64,000 nt of DNA, taken from the NCBI GenBank assembly GCA_016806645.1, contig JACSYO010001557.1, positions 150,001 to 214,000 on the forward strand, read 5' to 3'. The translations under genes were made by a program, and so were the position numbers. This document shows, piece after piece, positions 51,163-63,660 of this stretch. The notes under the pieces are model-generated. The model saw nothing but the letters and a program-made list of their open reading frames with translations. It searched no databases and was not told the origin of the DNA. The stretch's first letter is position 1. Every line of letters starts with the position of its first letter. The DNA is from Ophiodon elongatus. Lineage: Eukaryota; Chordata; Actinopteri; Perciformes; Hexagrammidae.

Positions 51163-51714
51163 GCAGTGTGCAGGTCAGTAACAGCAGGCGCGACAGTAGC
51201 GGAACCCTCCCAAGCCTCTCGGATAAATCAATGCAAGAAGCACGACTGACGTTTTCCACGCATTGCTTTGAAACGCATCATGGGAACGGCCCCTAAAAAT
51301 GTTGTGATGATCAAATATGTAAGCTTCCGAGGCCGTAGACGTTCTGAGCCACGGTGTACTTACATTGTTGTATTATATAAGCACACGTATGGATGGACCC
51401 TTTGGATTTCTTTTGCCCCCGGGGCATTTCCACAACTGCATGTTGGGCCCAACCCCCGGTGAGGCTCCAGCATTAGGAAACATGCCTGTGTTGCCAGCTT
51501 TGTACAACCCTTTTATTTTGACAGATGTAATAAGCAGTGCTGGCTCTTGGGGCCACTCTATCTGTTACTAGCTAGATATATTGATGCAATCATAAACAGT
51601 TAAACCGACTGGCCGGAGGCGAGGCGGCTGTGGTGTTGGGTAGCTTTTCATGTGGCAGGACCGGTGTCAGGGACACAAAGATCAGGGAGAGAAAAGGTTG
51701 ATGAGACGTCTGAC
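51163..51714. other. No gene recognised
   Basis: Unique-looking sequence between the ATC repeat and the exon candidate that follows. No motif. Confidence 0.4.
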
Positions 51715-51794
51715 CTGTGTCGAGGTTCCGGCCTCCCTCTTGCTTCGGCCTTGAGAGAGCCACTGCGCCGTCACCGTCCTTCCCCCCTGCAGCC
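51715..51794 (-). CDS. Candidate internal coding exon, protein unknown
   Basis: On the minus strand an 80-nt segment follows a pyrimidine-rich acceptor (GCTTTGTGTCCTGCAG) and ends ACACAG before GTCAGA, a moderate donor. After one base the frame reads AAGGK followed by DGDGAVALSRPKQEGGRNLD and T, with one base over, a hydrophilic Gly-rich sequence. A second frame (LQGGRTVTAQWLSQGRSKRE...) is also open; the third has a stop. An alternative CTGCAG acceptor lies 8 nt inside. I recognise no family. Phase does not fit directly to the 22982-23089 candidate, so extra exons would be needed if both belong to one gene. Confidence 0.3.
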
Positions 51795-53997
51795 CTGCAG
51801 GACACAAAGCAGCACGGAGATGAGTAAGTAGGGCTGCGTACACGGAGACCGTAACATTACATGAGAGGCAGGTCAACGCAGACAGGTGAGACAAATCAAT
51901 AGAATACAAAAGTGCACATATAAAAAGACATAAACATGGCATTACATGGGAGCTGTTTGGATGTTTTCCCTGCAATCCTCAGGTATAAACTCCATTGATT
52001 GATGAATGCGATTGGCTGATCAATCGCATTGTCTGTCCACACAATGAGGGGGGAAAACAAAGCTTCACAATCAGGAGCCGATGTGAGGGAACATGTTTAA
52101 ATGAGGCCTGATGTTGCCTCACACATACAGAATGATCCCAGTCTGTTCACAGGGAAGTACACCACACGCATATAATCGGTGTCCATTATTGTAGTCAGAA
52201 GACAGAAATAGCATCTTATTACAGACGGAGGAATATAAAAACCTCTGATGGAAATAAAACAGATTGATCACGAAAAAAACAAATCAAATTCAGTTCTGCA
52301 ATAACTCTTTTTTTAGCCACTTGGGGGCAGCAGAAACAAGTTGTGAACATCACATTGACATATTCTGACCTTCTAAGTATGATACAGTGAACGTGTTAGC
52401 AAACACCTGCATATTTATACATCCAAAAGCTATGGACAAACACTGGCTTTTAGCTCACTGGTTTGGTCTCCTCCACCTCCTGAGAAAGACACGTTCACCA
52501 GCTGGTCTGCTGTTTGCTGCTTTGGACTTTGTCACCGCGTAGCATCACTAACGTGCAACATGCAGTCACCAAACGCTACAGCTGAGGTCAAAAGGAAGGC
52601 GGAGTTCGATATGCGATGAATATGCGACAGTCATTGGACCGTTTGTCTCCTGCTTGATTTGAGTCATTGCGCCGATGCAGGTCTGTAGAATAATGGCTCC
52701 CATTTTCACTGAGCAAGGATCTCAACAGGATGACTAGATTAGCTCGGATGAATCATGAGCCCACTTCAAATTGACAAAAACACTTCTACAGACGGCGGAT
52801 TTTAAAGAGAGTGATTCATATGTGTCGGCCGGGGCCCGAACTAAATTCTATCACAGATAGCATTGGAACATCATTTTATTTCACCAGAATAGTAATGACC
52901 AGAACGGAGGAGTTTTTAGAACTTTCATTTCAACTTTCGAGCTGACGTCCTCCTGAAGACGGAACAAGATGCAATAACAGTGTAATGGACTTCTAAAGAC
53001 TGCGGTCTATCAAGTCTTTGGATCAAACACACACACACATAAGAACACACTGTTGGCCAAGTACAGAAGAGGACAGGAAGCTTTTGTAACGATCCTTCCT
53101 TCCATGTCCACCAAATGAATAACAGAGAGAGCTTTTAAACCAGCAGCCAACAGAAAATGAGCAGAATATTTACTTTCCAAAAGCCATTAAAGACAATCAA
53201 TAATCGGCCAGAGACTACGGACAGGGCCATTAACCCGGCAGCATTAGGACCGCGGTAGGAGCATGTGTCTTAATTGTCCCTCCCTGACACAATGTATCCT
53301 CCCATCTCCTCCTTCTGTCTGCCACATAGGGGCCACTCAACCCGCCCACAGCAGGTAATGAGGAGCCAGACACAGAAACATGGACCTGATGTTCAGCCTG
53401 TGTGACACTAATGGTCACATGAACGACGGAGCCTATTGGATATCTGAGAGATGTCGCGGGGGACGTCAGGAACATTCGTCCCGATGGTACGAGGTACATT
53501 ATTCTGTGTGTGCAAAGGATGTGTGTATCAGAGACAGAGGACACTATTTATTTCAGTTGTTGATTTATATTATCCTTAAATATTGTACATGATCCAGTTA
53601 CACTTGGGTAAAATAGTCAATATTGTGAAGCTCAAAATAAAATGGTTAATCAAACATTTGAATATGAGTTTTAGTCCTTAATATTTGGTTATTTTTTGCA
53701 CTGATAAGCATTGTAGTGTAGCAAGTCCAGGTATGTTGCCAACCTCTGTGTCTGGACTCTTACTTTAGGTCCGCCCAAATAATTTCTCACATTTACACAC
53801 TGTAATTTTCACTCGGACTAGCAGGCGGAGGTGACAAAACACAGCAGACTACAGACAGGAAATGATTGGATTTTGATTTATCTGAGCCGATATGATCCAT
53901 TAAAATATGCTCCGAGGGGCCCTGATAGTGGTTGTAAGGATCAGCTCGGGACATCTCTATTTATAACGCCTCTTCTGTAAAATACAGGACGACCTTA
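51795..53997. other. No gene recognised; probable fish repeat at 52316-52600
   Basis: GCCACTTGGGGGCAGCAGAA and GGTCTCCTCCACCTCCTGAG, then CAACATGCAGTCACCAAACG, follow the order of a dispersed fish repeat from memory. A 104-codon minus-strand frame (53230-53544) is unassigned. Confidence 0.4.
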
Positions 53998-54610
53998 GAG
54001 ATGCACTGATTGCAATTTCCTTGACCGATTACGACCTGCCTGGAACTATAATTGAGTGGTTATTTGCATAAAAACATATCTCAACTGATTGGGAAACAAA
54101 TTATTGTATTTATATTTAAATATTTGCTTTCAATTAAAAAATATCTTGTCATTAGTAGTTTTAATGATGTATTATAAGCTGCTTAGAGCTAGTGTTAGGA
54201 AGCTTAACAGCTCATAATTCCCTCTCTTATGTCTATTTTATATTGCTGTGAAAATCTCCTTCAAACAATTGGATTTATTCAAGTTTGTCACCAAAAACTA
54301 AATTTTACAAGAACACATCACGATAACGTTAGAAGTTACATTCGCCCAGTACTCGTTTTTACAGAATGAAGGCATCATATTCAAGTGGCTGTAACCTCCT
54401 GTCCGCCGACAGCACAGAGCTACACAGCTCATGTTAACTTGTGACTACTCCCACACTAACACGTCGTGCTGTGTGGCTGTAAAGTTACCGTCAGTGCCGC
54501 TGTGTGCCGACGTAAAACTATCGTACAGCACGTCGCATATGAGACCGACCGGCCGTCGTCGGTCGTGGCAAAACAGCTGAAAACCAAAAACCAAAAGCGG
54601 CTGCCGATCA
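53998..54610 (+). repeat. 'TATTATAAGCTGCTT' family, copy C, most complete
   Basis: Starts near AGAGATGCACTGATTGCAAT, a motif that in fish elements marks one end. It runs through AGTTTTAATGATGTATTATA, CTTCAAACAATTGGATTTAT, CACGATAACGTTAGAAG and a CATTCGCCCAGTACTC block to GCGGCTGCCGATCACTTCTG near 54600. The central 38 bp are identical to copy B. No transposase-like ORF. The right limit is uncertain. Confidence 0.75.
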
Positions 54611-56071
54611 CTTCTGAGGTCTTGCAGAATGCTGCTTTATGCTCATTGACTCACAAATTGGTAGAATATGTCTGCATTTCACACAATTAAAGTGGCACTC
54701 ACAGTCAATGACGCCAAAGCTGAGCGCACAAAACCACACTCCCCGCTGAGCGAGACTTCTCTTTCTTACACTCGCCCTTTAAGCTAGCATCCAGCTGGGC
54801 TAAGAGCCCACTGAGAAAGTCCATCAAGCTGCTTTATCATTTGTGGCCAGCAAAAGGCGCCTCACAAGTCACCACAGGCCTCCGCCATCTTCTTGTCACA
54901 TATGCTCCTAAAAAGCAATGGAATTCCACCAGAGGCATTTAGGCCCTCTTCACTCGCTCCCTGTCGCTACTGTAATCCATTAAGCTCTCTCATTGTCAAG
55001 TGTGCTTTGTGCATTGTGCAATCTGCATAGCTAAATAACGCCTCCACAAAGGGAATGGAGTAAGCCTGCTGGGGCATGTGCTCGATATCAAAAAGAAGCA
55101 ACCCCAGGTGGAATTGACTTTGTGATCAAATGCTGACGGCCTTGTTTCTTCAGGTTGGGGAAGATCAAATGCTTTACCTCCGCAGCAAAGGTCACCATTT
55201 ATCGCTGATAACACTGAAAGGAATCCATAAAATGTCAGCAGCACTTGGCCGGGCATTGCTACTGACGGGGGCTGTGACATTTGAGGATTTCAGTAAAGGG
55301 GTAGGAAAAATAATGAGTAGAGCAGAGTGGAATGGAAAAGAAGTGGATGTGTGTGGTTCCCTGAGATGTTTTCTCCGTCTTCTGGACCGGTACTGCTCAC
55401 GCTGTCCGTGGTGTGGCGCGCTGTGCTCGTAGTCCCACTGCGCCCCCACGTCAACCCGCTGTCCTCAGCCACGATGTGTCAACATTACGCCGAGGTGACG
55501 GACTCAACAGGTGTGGGTCGTGCATGCAGCTAGAAGGCTGCAGCCATCTTACCGTTAGCTGGTCGCTGTTAGCAGCCGGTGGGCAGCACAGTCCTGCTTG
55601 GCTTACAGCCAACGTACCGAGGGCAGATCGAGTTTCATTATGAAGCATTCAGGCGTATTCAGAGTATTAGGCCATGGTCAATTATAATATCTTGTCAAAT
55701 TTAGTGTGTGACAAGAAACTTGAATAAATGCAATGTTTTGAAAAATGTATATTAAATAGTTATTAGAGCAGGAATAAGGACCTGTTTTTAACGCAGTGAT
55801 TGGTACTCACTATCAGCTGAGACACCAATTCAGGTACATCGGAATCTGTAACGATAGGGAAAACATGGTATGGGAACATCTCTACCACAAACTCAATCAG
55901 CCCCACTCCTGTTTCACAATAACAACATCCACTGGAAACAACAACAGAAGGGGTTGACTTAGAGATGAGCCACCGCCTGCCAACTGCTCATTCAATAAAA
56001 ATTATTCCACATCTTGATATTTTCTGGGGGGGGGGGGGTCGCCTGATTTCACCATTTATATTTTCAAGGAG
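54611..56071. other. No gene recognised; G run at 56025-56038
   Basis: A plus-strand segment at 55154-55190 follows GCCTTGTTTCTTCAG and precedes GTCACC, but it is only about 37 nt and is not called. The frame 55130-55432 (including DQMLYLRSKGHHLSLITLKG) is open but unrecognised. A G run of about 13 lies at 56026-56038. Confidence 0.35.
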
Positions 56072-56140
56072 TCAATGATAATTATTGCCATTATGCAACG
56101 GAGGGTTGCGCAACAAAAAGCAGTTGTAGCCCATTTGCTA
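56072..56140 (+). repeat. Short dispersed repeat, copy 2 (pairs with 42897-42965)
   Basis: ATTGCCATTATGCAACGGAG, GGTTGCGCAACAAAAAGCAG and TTGTAGCCCATTTG align with the 42.9-kb copy at roughly 75-80%. Confidence 0.7.
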
Positions 56141-56943
56141 CAAAAGACAAGCAGTAGTCATTCCTGGAGGCACTTTTTTGAATTTGCATCAGCAGGAATA
56201 TAAGAGCAGCAACAAAAGCAATTCTGATGAACTCTGGTCATCGTGGTGAGCAACATCTCTTCCCCGTGCTGTTGCTGCTGTTTGGAAACATCACACGCGC
56301 TGATGGTGGCTGCTTTCAGACTTTAATCCACTGAATATAGCTCAGAGAACAAGAATGCATTCCTCCTCAGTCTATATGGAAAATGATGGTGATTGCCGTG
56401 TTCACTTTGAGCTCGTATAAGAACTCTAATGGCAGGGATGTGGTATTGATCTGAGAATGGAGAATAAGGGAGCTATGCTCAGATACAGTGGTCTATAGTT
56501 CCTTACAGTGGCGGCCTTTGCTTTTTACCCGTGCTGTAAGAATACCGTACCTGTTACCGGGTAACGTAAATGTGTGGCGGTGTGGCCCTGAAAATCTAAA
56601 CATCTGTATTCAGTAATAATTCACTGCCAAAATCAACAGATGACACATTGGTCAGGAGTCTCTGTGGTTAAGGCATCCTCTCTGCAGAACATTAAGGCGG
56701 GCTAATGGCTTCAGCAGAGGCATTAGAGGTTGGAGAGGATGAGGCCCTCCATCACGCCCGCTCCCGCTGAATGATCGACTGCGGCTCAACGAGGCTTTGG
56801 GCCGCTTAATAAACACCAGGCAGATGCGACGCCCGACCTCAGAGTCAACAAATCATCGCTGTTCTTTGCTCCACTTCTCCTGGCTGCAACCCTTCCACGG
56901 GGTCTCTAGTGAAGCTTTTCAATTATAAAATCACTTTGCGTGA

Positions 56944-56945
<2 letters not shown>
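56141..56945. other. No gene recognised
   Basis: Mixed unique sequence with no supported gene or repeat. Confidence 0.4.

Positions 56946-56985
<40 letters not shown>
56946..56985 (+). repeat. (GT)n microsatellite, about 20 units
   Basis: Perfect GT run. Confidence 0.97.
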
Positions 56986-56987
<2 letters not shown>

Positions 56988-59303
56988 GTCAGGTGGTACT
57001 TGTGCGGCGGCTAAGCCGATCTACCGCATTCTGCCGGGGAAGAATAAAGCGGCAGTGGACGGATGGACGGATGGAAGAGGATAAGGAAAGGCGAAAAGGG
57101 ATGAGGGGGGGCCGCTCCTCTAACCAGGAACCTAAACCTCGTTCCTCAGTTTAGCAGAGAGCTCATTGGATACACCGTCTTATCCGCCTGCTCCAACGCC
57201 AACCGCGGGGCATTGGTTCACAGTCGGAGACACAGACGGAGCTCTCTTTGGTAAATGATCTTTTAAATGCTGCCTTTCATGTCCCGTTCCTCGCCGCTCC
57301 TCGCCGCTCCTCGCCACCGTGTCCCCCGTTACAGCTCTGTTAGCACTGCTGGGTCGTGTGGAGGCGGGGGGCCGCGGTGAGCGCCGAGTGGCTTCACAGT
57401 TCCTCAGCACTCTGACCTCTGCAAGCCCTCTGAGGCAGAAGGACAATGGCGAGTCGGACAGAGTCAGAGTGAGGCAGTTCAGCACGACTTCCCAAACAGC
57501 TGCTCCCGGGTCCAAAGAAAATCAATTTATGTTTAAGAAGGGGTTGTAAAACTATTTTTAGCTCTTCTACAAGTTGGTTCGCTTCATAAATTGAAAGTCT
57601 CACGATGGATAAGAGTGGAGAGGTGAAGCTCGGCCTCTCACAGCTCCTTGAAGAACAGCAGCCCACTTTGCTGGATAACAGAATACAGGAGAAGAAAAAG
57701 TCAACACTGACAAAACCGGAGGACAAATTCTACTATATGATGTAATCCACATTGGACTGAGGGGAGTCATGCACGACACTGTGCCACTGATTACAGGGTT
57801 GTACTGTCTTTGTAATTATTTAATTGGCACATTCAAGGGATTAATATCAAAAATATGCATTTATGTTACGCTAAAAAATCTGCTGATATGCATCACCTTA
57901 AAAACTTCGGCTTCTTTTGACGATTCCGTCTCCTGCAGGTTCCCGAACTAAAGGCTAAATCAGTTAAGCTTTAAGCCATTCTTTTGGATAACTGGGCCAA
58001 GGTGCATACTGTTCATGCAAAGTATCAGCTTCAAGGCCAAACTAGGACTTTAAAGACTGTATGTCCCAGTTTCCCCAGTCTTTCTGCACTAAACGATGAA
58101 CAAAAAAAAGGATTAGAAATCCCCCCGAAAAACACGTTCTTCCTCTTTATCAGGTAATTTGTCCCTGCTGTGCCAAAATGCATATCCATCAAGGATCATG
58201 AATAAAACTATAATGAAACGATACAAATTCATTGTCAGCCTTTAATTGAAATAATATGACACAGCATGGTCTTTGTTCATTATGAGCCATTTTTCTGTCT
58301 CTGTGCTACTTAAATTCTTTGCAGTTACAAGAGATGATTCTAAATGGTTTCCATCGTTTTGGAACGAGAGAGGAAAATAATCCACGGAACGTGACATCAT
58401 TTTATTTTCCTACCAATGTGAAATCAAGGTTGAGTGATTATTCAATTTGCTTCCAGAGAGCACATCTAATAAATACACCATAATAACTTGAAATAATGAA
58501 TCACTTGGCCATAATGTTTTTTGTCTTTTGTTTGCTTAATATTCATATAATTTCCACACTGGAGTGTACGACGTAATGTTTTGAACTCAAGGTGAGAAAA
58601 AGTTCCTGTAAATAGGAGCAAAGTGGGTAATTGCAGGAGAAGAAAATAGCATATGTATAAAAACATTACAGAGGAGTAACTATAGGTAACTAGAATAGAA
58701 CATACCAGCAGCAAATGTGTCAAATGAAGGGTAAGGGCAGCGGAGAAATGTGCCATCAGCGCTGCAAAGACAGTCGCAGCACGTCGTCATGGTTAATTGT
58801 GAAATCCACCTTTAATTGCCTTGAGGGTTTTGACTCATTCTCTCCACCTACAGTAGATTAGACAGCTCAGTGACCCTTGAGAGAATGGTGAAACTTCTAA
58901 TAACTCCGCAAGAGTAAATGCTCTCAGAAAAAAGAGCCTTTATTTCTACACTAGGTTTTCATATTGTTTCAACTGTTGCTGGCGTTTGGCCTGCTGCTTA
59001 TTCTATGGGAATTTAGTCCATGTGATTATCCCTGAAATTAAGATGCTTCAGCACAAAATCAGTTGCATCCAGGCCTTCTACGTCCCTATGAAGCTTAACA
59101 GTTCCCGTTTGCATTTCAAAGCCCCAAATTGCATTGATGTGGCTGTAAATAGGCAGTTCAATTATTGCCACATGCTAATGCTTGTAAATACTGTGAAGGA
59201 TAGGACTATTTCCTGGCCACAATAAACAAGGTTTTTGCTTGCTAAAGCATTCAGTAATAGCAGAGGTGACTCCCTGCAGCACGAGGGTGCTAGGGTTGAT
59301 TGA
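56986..59303. other. No gene recognised; locally GC-rich at 57180-57500
   Basis: Overlapping frames of about 110 codons at 57180-57726 reflect GC richness, including a duplicated TCGCCGCTCC near 57293-57312. From 57760 the DNA is AT-rich with small frames. Confidence 0.45.
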
Positions 59304-59575
59304 GTTCACGATCTATTCCTCAACCTAACTAAGTACTTCACGATCTATTCCTCAACCTAACCAAGTACTTCACGATCTATTCCTCAACCTAACCAAGTAC
59401 TTCACGATCTATTCCTCAACCTAACCAAGTACTTCACGATCTATTCCTCAACCTAACTAAGTACTTCACGATCTATTCCTCAACCTAACCAAGTACTTCA
59501 CGATCTATTCCTCAACCTAACCAAGTACTTCACGATCTATTCCTCAACCTAACCAAGTACTTCATGATCTTTTCA
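59304..59575 (+). repeat. 32-bp minisatellite, about eight copies
   Basis: Unit ACTTCACGATCTATTCCTCA + ACCTAACCAAGT repeated every 32 bp, with CACGATCTATTC starts at about 59307, 59339, 59371, 59403, 59435, 59467, 59499 and 59531. A ninth, decayed unit (CATGATCTTTTC) follows at 59563. Units differ at one position (CTAACTAAG or CTAACCAAG), and the pattern of that change suggests block duplication. Confidence 0.97.
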
Positions 59576-60922
59576 CATAACTGAGTTTGTATATAAAAGA
59601 TTGTATGCATTTAACAAGCGGAAATTTACATGTGTTGCTGACTTTTGTAGGAAAACTATTCATTTTTTGTAAGATATAATACGAACCGTTGTATGAGGAT
59701 ACTAATCATAGATAGCATAAATAAGTATGGGAAGCAGGCATCCTGAGCCAGATCCCTGAGGAAAACAGCTCCCATCGCTGCTCTGTGCCGACTCACTGGT
59801 CCTGGACAGGGCTGATGTCTAACTGTGACGTCTTGTTTTAGGGAGCATGAAATGGGCTGACGGAGCAGCTGCAGCCTGGACTGCTTCGCCCTGACAGCCT
59901 CGCCACGCCAGATGTGACTGAGCATGGCTGGAGCACATGAAAGACTTGAACGTCCTGTCAGTTTGGCAGTCAAGAACTGTTTCAACAAAACACAAAACAC
60001 AGAAATCCAGCTTCAACATCTCTTTTCAAAAATGTTGTCCTTGATACTCAGAATAACCAACACAACATACTTTACATTAACCTTCAATTTGTTGTGGTTA
60101 AGATGTCAGAGGAGGGAACACAACATCTGGACAAAGAGAACCAAACCCACCTACAAGCCATTCAATTAAACTCATTTTGCCACTTGCATGAGTGTCATGG
60201 ACATGACAAAAGATAGATCTTCCAGTAGCTGGAACCTATGTGTTTTGTGGAAGGACTATTCAGACGTTAGTTTGGACAGCCCTGGTGTACATTCAGTCTC
60301 TCTCTTATGAACACATCCTGTCCAAACAATGTCCTTGTTTTACTCTCTCCCTGTCCTTCTCTGTGCCTCGTACACACACCTCTCACACGCGTCTTCTTTA
60401 TTCTTTTATTTACTCTCTTTTCCTCTGCGGACCCTGAGGGACTCTCACGTCCGTAGAGAGAGAAAGCCGCGGCACTCACCCGGCGAGCCATCGCTGCATG
60501 GCGCCGGGGAAAAACAATGAGAGGCGTGATCTATATCTGACAAGCGGCAGATATCTACTCCAGCGGCAGAGAGATAGATAGAGGGAGGACGGGGGGGGCT
60601 GCGGGCCGAGAAAGGAGGAATAATACGCAGGCAAATGCTTTATCTTCTTGAGGAATGACTGTGGATTCGCTTCGCAGAGGGAGTGGAGAGGGCTCTCTAG
60701 AGACCAAAAAAATATATATATAAAGTGGGTAATTTGGACGGAGGGGGGCAATCGGCTGCGTCCTGTTATCGGATTCAAACCCACCTCTATTTGCCCGATT
60801 ACCATCTCTCCCTGTGCCGTCTGTGACAGACAGACGGTCATGACAGCTCTGGACTGTTTGCAGTGCTGCTGCTTTACTGTGTAACATAATGAATGCCCAG
60901 TCCTCTTTAAGAGCTGAATCTC
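59576..60922. other. No gene recognised
   Basis: Several chance frames of 110-160 codons on the minus strand (59656-61034). Sequence looks unique apart from a short TATATATA near 60713. Confidence 0.4.
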
Positions 60923-60923
60923 G

Positions 60924-60955
<32 letters not shown>

Positions 60956-60964
60956 TTCTTCTTT
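60923..60964 (+). repeat. (TTC)n trinucleotide repeat
   Basis: About twelve TTC units; a pyrimidine-rich T/C stretch resumes at 61065-61115. Confidence 0.95.
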
Positions 60965-62059
60965 CCCCCGGGGTTAATGCCCAGTGTGGAGCTACAGAGA
61001 ACTGAGATGGCACAGCATACGCTTTTCCTTCCATCCAGTGCCAGACTGAATGTGAATGGATAATGCTTCTTTCTTTTTTTTTGCTTTTTCTTTCTTTCTT
61101 TTTTTTGCTTTAACCCACTTTGGGGACTTTTTGTGGAACTAGGGATGGTGGTGGGAAGCTTGTCGGACAGCAACAAGGAGACAAAGTTAGACGAAGAGAC
61201 AGGGAGTGGTGTCACACCCCCCCCCCTCCCACAAACTGAGATTGTACACTCTGAGAAACTCGTTCCAACGTTTTCACAACTCCTGCAGTACAAAGCACTA
61301 AAAGTTGGTGTTGTCGGCCACAGCTTCCTTTTCACCGGGCAATGAGGACACTTACTTCTAATGCAGCCTCATTAAAAAAAATAAAAAATGCTGCACAAAG
61401 TAGGAACTGGGTTTTGTGATCTCTGTGTTCTGAAGCGTGAGCCAAGGGGTTGGGAGACTCATCACAACAGTCGCATTAAGATCTACCTCTCCTGTCCCGT
61501 CCGATCCAAATCTGTCCAAGTCTTCCGGAGTCTTTGTTGTGTCCTATATGTCTTTATATTTGATGTTTGAGATAGATATTTAAATGAGTTTCCACACAAG
61601 TCTAACTTTGCTTTTAGTAGATGCTAATATGCTGAGCAAACTCCAGCATTTGAATTATCATGAATAATACATCACCATTGTGCACGAACACTTATCTTAA
61701 AAGGCGATATATCCAAAAGTCGTAAATATGACGAGACAGAACTCAGTGGAGAGACTCGGCTCGTGACTTGAGAAGGATTTGGTTTACTGTATGGTTGCGA
61801 TAGTCAAATCAGTCTTTACCTCTCACTGATCCCCCTCCTCTTGCTTAGCTGCTGAGTCAGAATAGTCCTGGTCCTATTTTCCCCCCGCCCCATTGTACCG
61901 ATCCACAGACAGAAGAAAAACGACAGTCAACCAAAGAAAGAGTGAGGTTCTGTCATCGATTTCAGATGCAACCATGAAAACAAGTCACAAATGGTACAAA
62001 TGTAAAGTGGGGGCATTTGGGGTTGAGGGGTATCTAAAAGGAGCTGATGAATGATACTA
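60965..62059. other. No gene recognised
   Basis: Includes T-rich and C-rich runs (61070-61110; 61217-61226). No gene supported. Confidence 0.4.
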
Positions 62060-62200
62060 TAACGTGATATCAGAATGGTGCATTGACTCGCAGACTCGCC
62101 GATACCCGATCCAGGATTTACGTTGTATGGGAGGCATTTCTGATACTGGTATCTGAACAACTCGAGATAGAATAGTTTAAATGACTGCTCGTCTATAAAT
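62060..62200 (+). repeat. Dispersed fish repeat, copy 2 of 2 (pairs with 91-250)
   Basis: Begins TAACGTGATATCAGAATGGT and continues with CTCGCCGATACCCGATCCAG, GGAGGCATTTCTGATACTGG and TATCTGAAC, in the same order as at 91-210. The two copies are 62 kb apart in the same orientation. Confidence 0.65.
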
Positions 62201-62229
62201 CTGTCAACGTTTGGTACCGAAATACATCT

Positions 62230-62600
62230 CTGTCTGTTCCCATATACCCCTCCTGACCTCTGAGGTCACCAGGTAGCCATCCGCTAACTGCTCCAGACAC
62301 GGAGAAGCAGCATTTAGCTGCTACACCACAGAGCTGGAACAAACCTACAGACTACAGAAGACCTCTCCCAACTTTGACAACTCTTAAATCCGGGTTGGAA
62401 CTTTGCCTTTGACGTAACTGTAAGCACTCATCATTATCCACCTAGCATGGCAGCTCTTTTATGTCTTTAGGTGTCATTATTTTGGCAAGCGCTTCCATTG
62501 TTCTTAAGATTGCATTACACCATTGCAGCCCACATCAAGCTGTAAAAGCTCCATACAAATCAATAGTTCCCTTAATACTCATACACTTATGCTTTCAACA
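62230..62600 (+). repeat. LINE-like 3' end, decayed
   Basis: The segment contains GAGCTGGAACAAACCTACAG, ACTCTTAAATCCGGGTTGGA and ACGTAACTGTAAGCACTCAT, followed by CACCTAGC and CATTATTTTGGC blocks. I recall the same succession at the C-terminus and 3' UTR of fish LINE elements, where the protein ends in a FKxxLKTHLF-like motif. Here the frame is broken (TCTTAAATC). No reverse-transcriptase core lies directly upstream. Recall-based. Confidence 0.5.
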
Positions 62601-63583
62601 TGTGTAAGTAATGCTCCTCGAATCTGCTGCTCTTACCGTCAGGTTGTGGCTGTTTTCCCAAGGCACCACTCTTGTTTAAAAGCAAAATGACTGTTTAACT
62701 ATTCCAAAGAGCGAGGCACTCACAAAACGCACTCTGTCTCCGTCTGAGATGTAATCATAAAAAATTCAAGACATATGTTGTTCGCCTTATGTCCGTGGTA
62801 TTAAACAAAGTAAATCACAAATGAACAGGTTTCCAGTGAAAGGGAGAATTGTGCTTTTACAGGGGAGGAAGTTATATATACATTAATAATAATGCAGCAG
62901 GGAGGCAACGTGGGTGAAAAATGATGTTGGAACAGAAAAGCGGGCGGAGCAGGAAGGACGATGGGAGAACGATGACACCGTTGGGGTGACCGAGAGAGGA
63001 CAGCGATCGCTGACGGCTTGAAAGACTCATTCCACAGCTTGAATTCAACACTGGAAAACCTACAAGCAGACTAAGAATTAGAACTAAAATATTGCCACTG
63101 GTTTAAGATCTGATGCAAGTTTGCTTTACAGAACAATGTTCTGCCAATTTTCTAGGTTATCCTGTGTTCTACTAGACAAATAAACAATGTTTGGTAAAAT
63201 TAATAATGCATGTTCAATTCAGCACTAAATTGTATTTTTCATGCCAACGGTTAATGTACGAGTGTGTTTTTTGTTTTGCGTTATGCGTGAGAGTATGAAG
63301 CTGGTCTTGCAGCAATTGTAAAAAGCAACAGGGATAAACTGAAAGTCCAGTTCTTCCTTGAAGAAAGAAACAGTCTCTAAAGTTAGTGTGTTTCATTCCT
63401 TCTGGCCTTTCACAGCAGAACTTTGCTTTACTAAAATATCAGGGGGCGTATCGTCAGACCAAATGTCTTCCGATGTAACGCGTTCTCCAAGTCAATACTC
63501 TAATGACATGACTATGTATGTATGTTATTGTAGTAAAAGCATTACACAAGAAGACGAGGGATACCTTTTTTCTTCTGACTTAT
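62601..63583. other. No gene recognised
   Basis: AT-rich to mixed sequence; nothing assigned. Confidence 0.4.
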
Positions 63584-63660
63584 TCATTGAATAATTGATT
63601 GATTAATCCAAATAATAATCAACAGATTGACCGATTATTAAAATAGTGGTTAGTTGCCAC
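63584..63660 (-). mobile_element. 'GGGCTGCAAC' family, copy 5 (end fragment)
   Basis: Read on the minus strand: GCAACTAACCACTATTTTAA, TAATCGGTCAATCTGTTGAT and TATTATTTGGATTAATC, which parallels the left end at 41945-42030. Only the terminal 75 bp are recognisable. Confidence 0.65.

Noticed and set aside
55154..55190. Possible 37-nt plus-strand exon
   Set aside because: Too short to judge, and the donor GTCACC is poor.
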